Shown here one piece after another: positions 55,535 through 64,000 of a stretch of 64,000 bases of DNA. Position numbers and translations under genes: made by a program. Within the stretch, counting starts at the first letter, position 1. Each line of letters starts with the position of its first letter. This DNA is from Alternaria dauci (taxonomy: Eukaryota > Ascomycota > Dothideomycetes > Pleosporales > Pleosporaceae). Where the stretch lies: the NCBI RefSeq assembly GCF_042100115.1, contig NC_091274.1:1612001-1676000 (forward strand). Reading direction: 5' to 3'. Below the pieces are notes generated by a model. The model saw only the letters and a list, made by a program, of their open reading frames with translations. It was not told the DNA's origin and searched no databases.

Positions 55535-57407
55535 TCAAAAGTTCGTGGTCCCGGCCCTCGGTAGTGTATTCGAAGAATCACTCGAGCCCTTGCTTCTTAC
55601 GCCGCTCTTCCCAGAGCTTACACTCGTCCTAGAGCTAGCTCTAGTCCTACCCTTGTCCCCTTCCTTGATCGCCTTCAAGATTTTGATGCCTTCCTCGGTC
55701 TTGCCCAGGCGAGAGACAAGTGCTGTGTTCTCGTGTTGCAGTTCTCCAATCTGCTCCTTAAGCAACTTGTTCTCCTGCTCCAATATACCCATGCGCTGCT
55801 TATACTCGTCTCGCTCCCGCTGGGCTTTGGCAAGCTGATTCTTATCTGCTTCTTTCTGTTGGCGAAGGAGCAATTTTCGTGTCTCCTTTTCGCGACGCTC
55901 CTCGAGTTTGCGCATTTCCTTGTCGAACTTTTCCTGCTGCTTCTTCTTCTCCCGTTCGTGCTTCTCGTTTGCCTTTTGCATCTCTTTATCCGTCTTCCTG
56001 GATTCAGCTTGCAGCCCTGATTCATGTTTCTCGCGAGCTTCTTCGAGCTTCGCTCTTAGCTGTTCCTTCTTCTCTTCAATTTTTTGCAGCCCTTTGTGAT
56101 GATCGGTATCCTCGTTCAATGGCAGCGACTGTTGCGACGAGGTCGATGGTGTCGGGATTTCTGTGTCGATGGGAAGCCCGTCGCGGGCAGTGGTGAATTG
56201 TTCGGCGGACGCGAATGATTCTGCAGAGGATGAAGTACTCGAAGAGCTATCAGATCTTGTACGTCGCAGGCTGTACTGACCACCAGCTTCCCCGGTCCTA
56301 TCGACTATGCTGGTTCCTACGCCGGCGCCCACACCGTTGGCTTCGGTGGGAGAGAACGTGCGCTCGGTGTCGTGCGCTATGGGTGTGTCTGCCGGGTGGT
56401 TGTCGGCTGCCGTTGCTTCGGCTTCCACGTCGTCGTCCGTTGCGCATGCCCAGTCGAGAAACTTGACCGCGTCCTGCACTATACTGCTGGGGACATTGCG
56501 CTCGACCATGAACCGAGGTATGCCGCCTCCAGGATCACTCCGCGTTACCATTATCCACTCAACTGGGTTGGTCTCAGCGTCGCCGCCGCCCATGGGTATC
56601 TCTCTAATCATCTCAATCGACTCGTAGAAGCCTCTTACCATGTTGCTTCGCGGCGGCGCATCGGGATGTGAGCAGGGTATAGAGACAACCATGAAATGTC
56701 GCGGTATCGAGCTGGCGACTTTGGAGGCAGAGGTAAGACATGTGTCCGAGGTAATGAGTAGGGTAATGAATTCTCGCGGAGAGGTCGGGCCGGGGAATTG
56801 GGCGGACAGCTGGTATACTATGGTCTTGTTAGTTACCTCAGCCGGGCGAGGATGTTTGGTCTCACATACCTTGAAGTTGTCCCAGGCCATCTACCGTCAT
56901 GTCCTCCAATCTTTGGTCTCCTCCAATGCCTCTGATGCTGCCCTCGCCCGGGCCGCCCTGAACCTGGAGAGTTTCCGGAAACTCTCTCTTCATGGCGCGC
57001 TTCCACTTCTTGAAGCCGAGCCCTTCGTGTACGCTCGACCGCGAGAACCAGGCCCCGTGCCGATCCTTTCCGGCCATTTTGAAGACGCTCATGCCTGTCG
57101 CGGCTTCATTGTTGCCCAGCTTCACGGGCTTTCCCCACAACTTTTGTAGCTCCTCGTGCTCTGGCGCGGGTGGTGGCCGGCGAACTTGCGAGGTGGTGAG
57201 GTCTTTGGAGCTCGTCGCAGGCTGTTGCTCGGTGCGTGTGCGTTGCGACGACTCGTATGGCGTACCATTGGGCGGCGGGGGTACCGAGTTGGCGATGATT
57301 TCTGCTTTTGTGAGAATGTCGGGTAGGAATGCCTCGAGGTTGTCGGTAGGGACATCGGCGAACTCTATCGGCCGGAGGCACGCAAGCGCTTCGTGGAGGT
57401 CCGCCAT
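55535..57407 (-). CDS. DUF3074 (START-like) protein with long coiled coil
   Basis: Exons 57407-56870 and 56817-55535 join over a 52-base intron (GTATGT donor, CCATAG acceptor), giving 606 residues. The junction reads GLGQLQVYQLSAQFPGPTSP. Residues 1-300 match the fungal DUF3074 layout, a START/Bet v1-like lipid-binding fold: LGFKKWKRAMKREF, then SPREFITLLITSDT, RHFMVVSIPCSHPDAPP and NMVRGFYESIEMIREIP. Residues 300-400 are Ser/Thr-rich and disordered. Residues 410-550 are a long, highly charged coiled coil (repeated KEMxK/EKHEREKKKQQE-type heptads), followed by a Ser-rich tail. A lipid-sensing scaffold is possible but is inference. Confidence 0.82.
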
Positions 57408-58092
57408 GGTAACGATGGAGCACAGGCGGGCTTTGACAAGGTCTGGAGAGAATGTGGCCAGCGACTCAGAGCGACCGGATGCCTCGACCTTGTTTCGGCT
57501 GCTGCCAAACTATATGCGCGCTGTGAATGTTCCGACGTAGCCGTGGTGCCAGCTAGCAGGGTCCGGTGACGGGCGATGAAATCATTACCTGCAATTTATC
57601 TGGCTTCCATTGCATTCATGCCAGATGGAGCTTGAGAGAGGACTAAGAATGAACAGACGCAAGCTAGGCGAGGAGTATGCCAGAGTGCAAGGCTTGCAGT
57701 ACATGCGGTACTTGTCCGCATGCCTGCTCTCGCAGGCAATGTCGATGCGACGTCATCCCTGCATTCCGCTCGCTCCTGCGCGACGCGTGAGACCGGACGC
57801 GGGGTCGTCCGCCTCCACCGACGTATCCCTGGCCGCCCTGCATACGAATACGCCCGGAGCCGCTACGCCACACTAGGACACGTCTGGAGAGGCTTGCGAG
57901 ATTGCGACTTTCACTCGTGCTGTCTGTTGAATGTACCCAACACCGCTCAAACACGCTACACACATCTAATCCGAGTTTAACATGCTATTCTAGGAGAACT
58001 GGACAACATAGTAGAGGGGGGTATTCTGCAAGTCTAAACGGCGCTCCAATTTAAGTCAATCCACGCCGCTGAGGCGCTGGATCCTCGTCAAT
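57408..58092. other. Intergenic region
   Basis: Promoter of the DUF3074 gene and 3' flank of the sterol acyltransferase gene. Short spurious frames only. Confidence 0.5.
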
Positions 58093-60130
58093 TTATACAA
58101 GTACATACAAAGCACACATCTGTCGATTTGTTAGTGCTTGTTGGATACCTGTACGTATCCAGTTGCTAGCTTACCATGCTGAGTCCCAAGATCATGCTGC
58201 ACCAGAAGAGGACGTTGTTCAGCAAAGTGCGGCCCCTGACCCACTTGCTTCGTTGCAGCATCACAATCGGCATCTGAAGCATCATCGCAATGAAGCCGTA
58301 CCCTCTGAACTTTCTTGTGATGCAGCCCATGACTAGTTCGTGTGCCAGAGCCGAAATGAGAAAGGTGATTGTTGTAGCAAGAGGACGCGACATGTGATTC
58401 TTAGAGGCCGAGTAGACGTGTCGTCGGAAGAAATGGTGGCTGCGTGTTGATGTGCCAAGTCAGTATACGCTTCACACGACATGCACTTCGCACAGGAGCA
58501 TAGCTTACACAGGCTTGTTCCATTCGCGCGAGAATTCAAGCCAGTCGCAACTGTTCCACCAGTCTGCAGGATAGATTAGACGACGGCATCTCCACTCTAC
58601 GCTTTGCATGTACTCACCTGCGTAGAACTGGCGGTCGGCAAAGCCTGCGTTGCTTGTTAGGTGCAGCTACTAGGCTTGATAGTAGGAACTTACGAGTTAT
58701 CTCCGCAAAAGCACCCAAGACGTATTCAAAGATGACGAGAAAGACTAGCAGAAAAGTAATCATGAAGGGGAAAAGGAGACGACCGATAGTCTCGCCGAGA
58801 ATCAAGGTGAAGTCTGTAGCGCCATTCGAGTTTTGGAGTCGCACGGCTGATACGTCGAGCACTGGCAGGATAAACTCCTCGGCAGTGATGATCATCAGAA
58901 AGATGCACCCAAACACGGCCAGAGTTTTGTAGAAGACCTCCAACCAGCGAATACTGGCATTTCTGGGATACTCAAGCTCATAGCACAAAGTCGGGCAAAA
59001 GACAAAGTCGACAAAGTTGTAAAACGTGAGGTTGTTGGGGTATGAGACGTTACCAAGAGGCGAAGCAAGCTCCAGCGCGAGGTCTTCTCTCAGCTGGCTC
59101 AAATACTCTGCGTTTGCCTTGTTTGAATCAGGCTCATCTTGGGAGGGGGACTGCGGGATCTCGTGCAGATGAGTGCTGGAACTCGGATAGCGGACCGCGG
59201 CTACTTTGCTGGCCTTGTCAGGCGTATCGAGGTCGTTCAAGCGGCGTAGAGTCTCGCTAAGATGGCCGTTGTAGAACCTTGGCGGAATTAGCTATGCACT
59301 CGAGTTTGCCGACAGTTGAATCCATACGCATAGGAGTGCATTTTCATGAAGATTGCAAGCAGATGTAGAGTAAAGAAGACTTGGGCAGTCCAGCTCCAGT
59401 CGCGAACGAAAGGGTATCTTTGTATTGGTCAGTCTACAGTACGGTCCAGAGCCAGGGCGAGCATACGTAGTCCAAAAGGCTAGCCATATCGCCTGGAAGA
59501 TGCTCTGTATTACCAGACCGGACATGCTCCAACGTAGAGGGCCTTTGCCGGTGAATTGTCTCTGCAGGAGCAGCGACAAAGCGGTGCTGAACACCATGGC
59601 ACCGTCAACCAGACCAAGCTCTACAACCTTCTCCTTGAAAAGCGCCCACTGTCTGATCTGGAAGGGATATCCGGTCTCGGTCAGGTTGCGTAGCATCGAA
59701 GTAAGGACCATGATGGCGAGCCCGATCCAGAAAAGAACGAAGAAGCCGCGGAAATCATGGTAGTCGCTGTTTGGGTCGAAGTGGGAGACGCGGTCTACGT
59801 AGTCGATGGTAGGGAACATGCGCTGCTTGCGCTGAGCGCGTATCTGCCGCCGCGCCGACGAGGAAGCCTGGACTGAAGGCGGGGCATCGGCGGGTATGGG
59901 CGTGCTTCTTCCACTGGGAAGGGTCAGCCATGTTATCGCGATAAATAGCACTGGCTGGGGCACCTAGAGATGCCAGACCCGGGCTCCCGGAGGGTGCCGT
60001 TCTTGTTAAACGCTTCGTCGCTAAGTTGAGGCTTGAGCAAATCGATCCTCGTGGGTTTGCGCGGTCGCGGCGAGTGGAAGTCGCTATTTCCGCTGTGAGC
60101 ATTCGCGTCATAAGACGTAGACTCGGCCAT
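58093..60130 (-). CDS. Sterol O-acyltransferase (ACAT/ARE family, MBOAT)
   Basis: Endoplasmic-reticulum membrane enzyme that esterifies sterols with fatty acyl-CoA for storage in lipid droplets. Eight exons: 60130-59964, 59913-59467, 59417-59328, 59277-58694, 58644-58618 (27 bases), 58563-58509, 58439-58175 and 58119-58093; all introns are 48-69 bases; 553 residues. Several hydrophobic spans are visible, for example FFVLFWIGLAIMVLTSML. Family marks include MKMHSYAFYNGHL (across intron 3), FYADWWNSCDW (the FYxDWWN motif, across introns), FSREWNKPVHHFFRRHVY and the active-site His in ISALAHELVMG. The disordered N-terminus is typical of fungal Are proteins. All junctions keep frame. Confidence 0.93.
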
Positions 60131-60875
60131 TATGATGAGAGATGTATGCGCATGTCGCGGATGTGCAGTGGAAAGGAGGATGCCGTCAGACGTGGACAGG
60201 CCAGTCTATGATCAGCGAACGAACAGGGTCACAGGCTGCTCGTCCTGTGGGGGCAGTGAGTGGCAGACGCGACTTCCGGACAAGCGCCCGCGACGAAACA
60301 GGTAATGGAGCAGTAGCAGGCTTGCATTTGATACGTGTAGACGTGTAGACGTGCGAGGACTATGCAAGTGCAATCTAGTCTGCTGATGTAGTGTCCTAAC
60401 GACTAAGGGCGAGGGGAGTTGCATCAGCGGCCGCGCGAGTCAGGACAAGCATCTTGGAAGCAACACGCAGAATCGCAACGTGTCGTGGCAAGTGTGAAGT
60501 AGACGGGGTTTCGATGGCAGGATATCACGTTGACGGGGCCAGCCAAAGACGAGCGTCAGTATGCATCTCCCCGGGTATGCAGTACCTGGCGTAGTGCAAA
60601 CACGGTTGTGCCGCATTTGTCGTCGGTGGCAGGTGCGTCCGACGTCTGGAACAAATGACGGCCCGGCCAGCTGCTTGTAGGCCATGCCTAAACGTTACCA
60701 ACCATCAACTCGCAGTAGCAGCAGCAGCAGCAGCAGCAACCACAACAATTCGCATAGCCACCCGTGACCAATTTGTAATCTCTGACCGACGGCCGACTCC
60801 GCCTTTCGTCCTCTCGCCACACCTTTCTGTCGAATCCATCAACGCTGTCCGGGTGGGGTCCAAGAGGCCACCACA
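60131..60875. promoter_or_regulatory. Divergent promoter region, sterol acyltransferase and AP-1 gamma
   Basis: 745 bases between outward-facing starts. It contains a tandem GTAGAC-type repeat near 60333-60352 and an AGC microsatellite listed separately. No other gene. Confidence 0.4.
60712..60740. repeat. AGC trinucleotide microsatellite
   Basis: About eight to nine near-perfect AGC units (one AGT variant) lie in the leader region roughly 135 bases before the AP-1 gamma start. Probably length-variable between strains. Confidence 0.85.
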
Positions 60876-63622
60876 ATGGCTTCCTGTACGCCAAGCACCG
60901 CGACCCCCCAGCAGCTGTGGACATGTGCTAAGGTTATACAGTGAAGCAGTTCATTCGAAATGTGCGCGCTGCAAAGACAATTGCCGACGAGCGTGCCGTT
61001 GTGCAAAAAGAGAGCGCCGCGATCCGCGCGAGCTTTAGGGAGGAAAGCCACGACTCGAACGTCAGGAGGAACAATGTCGCCAAGCTGCTATATCTCTTCA
61101 CGCTGGGAGAGCGGACACACTTTGGCCAGATTGAATGTCTGAAGCTGCTCGCCTCTCCGCGCTTCGCCGACAAGCGCTTGGGATACCTGGGGACCATGTT
61201 GCTGCTGGACGAGAACCAGGAAGTCTTGACGCTGGTGACCAACTCGCTGAAGAAGTAGGCGCTGGCTACAAGCACATGCACACGTCGGATGCTAACTGGC
61301 GTGCAGCGACCTCAACCACCCCAACCAATACATTGTCGGTCTCGCCCTCTGCACTCTCGGCAACATTGCCTCTGTCGAAATGGCTCGAGACTTGTTCCCC
61401 GAAGTCGAAACGATAATATCGAGTGCGAACCCGTACATACGCCGCAAAGCCGCAATCTGCGCCATGAGGATATGTCGTAAAGTGCCCGACTTGCAGGAGC
61501 ATTTCTTGGAAAAGGCCAAGTTGCTACTGCAGGACCGAAACCACGGTGTCTTGCTGTGTGGCGTCACTCTCGTCGAAAACCTTTGTGAGGCTGACGAAGC
61601 TGAGGATGACGAGAACGGCGTTAGGGACATGTTCAGACCCACGGTTCCCAGCCTGGTCAAGATACTGAAGGGGCTTTCCTCGTCTGGCTACGCCCCCGAG
61701 CATGATGTGACTGGCATTACAGATCCATTCCTGCAGTGCAAGCTGCTCCAGCTCTTGCGAGTCCTAGCCCGCGGCGACGCACACGTCAGCGAACAAATCA
61801 ACGACATCCTGGCCCAGGTTGCAACCAACACGGATTCGTCCAAGAACGTTGGCAACTCCATCCTATACGAGGCAGTGCTCACGATTCTCGACATCGAGGC
61901 GGATTCTGGACTTCGGGTGCTCGGTGTGAACATTCTGGGAAAGTTCTTGTCCAACCGCGACAACAACATCAGATATGTTGCCCTCAACACTCTCATCAAA
62001 GTTGTCGCAGTCGAGCCCAACGCCGTACAAAGACACCGCAACACCATCTTGGACTGTCTTCGTGATCCCGACATCAGTATCAGACGGCGAGCGCTCGACC
62101 TCAGCTTCACTCTGATCAACGAGAGCAACGTGCGCGTCTTGATAAGAGAACTGCTCGCTTTCTTGGAAGTTGCCGACAATGAATTCAAGCCCGTCATGAC
62201 CTCTCAAATCGGCATTGCGGCAGATCGCTTCGCACCAAACAAGAGATGGCACGTCGATACCATGCTGCGTGTTCTGAAACTCGTGAGTCTGCGATTCTTG
62301 CTTGATGTGGATCTGACTAACTTGTGCATCAGGCCGGAAACTACGTTAAAGAGCAGATCTTGTCATCCTTTGTGCGACTAATTGCTACTACACCGGACCT
62401 CCAAACCTACTCCGTACAAAAGTTATACGCCGCCCTCAAAGAAGATATTACACAGGAAGGTCTCACCCTGGCTGGTTCCTGGGTTATCGGAGAGTACGGT
62501 GATGCGCTACTCAGAGGTGGTCAATACGAAGAGGAAGAACTTGTCAAGGAGGTCAAGGAGAGCGACATTGTCGATCTTTTTGAGACCATCCTCGGTAGCA
62601 GTTACGCCGGTCTCGTCGTCCAACAGTACATTGTCACAGCTTCTATGAAACTAACGACACGTCTGAGCGACCCTGCTCAGATCGAACGTTTACGGCGGTT
62701 ATTACAACGGTACTCTGCAAACCTCGATGTTGAGATCCAACAGCGTGCGGCTGAGTACGGAAACCTGTTTGGTCACGATCAAATTAGGAGAGGTGTTCTG
62801 GAGAAGATGCCGCCTCCTGAAATTCGTGAGGAGTCACGAGTTTTGGGAGAAGCAACCAAGAAACGGCAGTCAAAGATCGCTAAGAAGAAGCCTGCGCAAG
62901 CGGCAACGGAAGACTTGCTACTGGATTTGATGGGCGATGCGGGCCCATCAAACAGCATGAATGGAGTGGCTAATGGAACTCAACAGAGTCAGGATTTGCT
63001 TGCAGACATCATGGGCGGATCTTCGTCGCCACCTCAGACATCATCTCCAGCACCACAATCAAACGTAGCGAACATTATGGACCTCTTCAACTCTGGACCT
63101 AGCACCTCCCCAGCCCCAGCACAGTCGCGCGCGCCACCACAAGCAAACTCAATGGACCTTCTCGGCGGTCTCGGTGGCATGTCTTCACCTACATCACAAG
63201 CTCCAACGCCTGCAGTAGCTTCTGGTCCACCTGCGCATCCAGCATACAACAAGAATGATCTGCAGATCACGTTCCAGCTTAAGCGTGATGCCAACGCTGT
63301 GCAACTCCTCGCACGCTTCCGCAATACTGGGAGCTTTGGTCAGCTATCAGGTGTGAACCTACAGGCCGCCGTCCCGAAAAGCCAAAAGCTGCAACTGCAG
63401 CCTATCAGCACTAGCGAGTTAGAGGGAGGCCAAGATGCGACCCAGCAAATGAGGGTCACAGCTGTGAATGGGGTAAGTAGACATCACATACTTTTGTTAT
63501 AGATCTTATGCTAACCGACCTAGCCACCACCAGCGAGACTAAAGCTCCGACTCAAGATCAGTTACTCGGCAGGTGGAGGTGCTCCGGTAACAGAGCAGGT
63601 CGATTGGGCCGAGCCGACCTGA
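60876..63622 (+). CDS. APL4: AP-1 adaptor complex subunit gamma
   Basis: Large subunit of the clathrin adaptor AP-1 acting between trans-Golgi and endosomes. Five exons: 60876-60885 (10 bases), 60942-61254, 61307-62282, 62333-63472 and 63524-63622; introns of 50-56 bases; 845 residues. The joined start [20 protein letters not shown] is the classic gamma N-terminus. The adaptin helical trunk spans residues 1-590 ([52 protein letters not shown]). A hinge with repeated clathrin-box-like and DLL motifs follows ([28 protein letters not shown]). The gamma-ear closes the protein ([12 protein letters not shown] to the last exon [15 protein letters not shown] and [10 protein letters not shown]). Confidence 0.96.
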
Positions 63623-64000
63623 TTCGACAGCACACATTGGTAGTAGCGTCTTCAAGTAGCGAGCAGCATAGAGCAAATGACATACCCAGGCCATCATGAC
63701 ATGCACACAGCAGATGAAACAAGCGCACAACCTACCCGTGTGCTGAATCGCGCGAACATGTCCAACACTGAATAGGGAGCGGTTTGTCATGTACGAGCCA
63801 TGCGCTCTACGAACGCCCACTCTGTTCATGAAGAAGCGCTATAAATCACAATGGCCGATGCGGGATCGGCGCTCCGTTCGTATTTTCCGAGCAGCGGGGA
63901 TCACCCCGCTATTTCCAGGAACATGGACTTGCTAAGTGGCTCCACCCTTTTCGACACAAACATATCTCGACGCACTCTACAAGCATCTTGCCATGGGATC
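63623..64000. other. Right-hand edge, 3' flank of AP-1 gamma
   Basis: No gene seen within the window. An ATG in CCATGG context at about 63993 might start a gene that runs off the edge, but only a few bases are present. Confidence 0.3.

Noticed and set aside
60333..60352. Short tandem GTGTAGAC-type repeat
   Set aside because: Only about two to three units; too short to be more than local slippage.
1..64000. Defence systems, CRISPR arrays, prophage or secondary-metabolite clusters
   Set aside because: No nuclease arrays, phage genes, polyketide synthase or peptide synthetase domains were found; the content is ordinary fungal nuclear genes.

Overview
The window is nuclear DNA of a filamentous ascomycete, most likely a Dothideomycete of the Pleosporales type. 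Supporting signs are short introns of about 46-70 bases with GT(A/G)NG donors and CTAAC/CTGAC branch sites, intron-rich housekeeping genes on both strands, fungal-only families (Fungal_trans/Zn2Cys6, DUF4267, DUF3074, FSH hydrolases, homeobox plus C2H2 factors) and an asco-laccase with the DSGL C-terminus. The order is inferred; the genus cannot be read from the sequence. There is no CRISPR array, operon or bacterial feature, and I recognised no transposon or tRNA.

Layout. Positions 1-10,000 hold three secreted oxidoreductases: a multicopper oxidase of laccase type (minus), an AA9 lytic polysaccharide monooxygenase with CBM1 (plus) and a haem peroxidase (minus), separated by gene-poor DNA. 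11.6-20 kb holds two members of one uncharacterised BTB-like family, an F-box protein, a HAPSTR1/C16orf72-like protein, a small DUF4536 protein and the AP-3 mu subunit. 21-25.5 kb holds a DUF4267 membrane protein, an archaemetzincin-type protease and the thiamine pyrimidine synthase THI5/NMT1. The THI5 leader carries a clear TPP riboswitch, a 25-codon upstream ORF and two candidate splice donors placed so that splicing would keep or remove that ORF.

26-45 kb is mostly RNA and ribosome biology: a SART3/Prp24-like splicing factor, mitochondrial uL22m, U3 snoRNP protein UTP15, RNA polymerase III subunit Rpc11 and SF3b subunit 5. Also here are a homeobox plus C2H2 transcription factor, an SGNH hydrolase, a newly assembled two-exon small secreted protein, an ankyrin protein and an epoxide-hydrolase-like enzyme. 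45-64 kb holds a Zn2Cys6-type factor with a damaged-looking zinc cluster, a family III CoA-transferase, an FSH serine hydrolase, a DUF3074 START-like coiled-coil protein, a sterol O-acyltransferase (ARE type) and AP-1 gamma.

Most multi-exon models below were spliced by hand. For each multi-exon gene whose full CDS is given, the exon lengths sum to a multiple of three and the joined protein restores a recognisable family sequence where a family is named. The main doubts are the 5' ends of the laccase and of the Zn2Cys6 factor.
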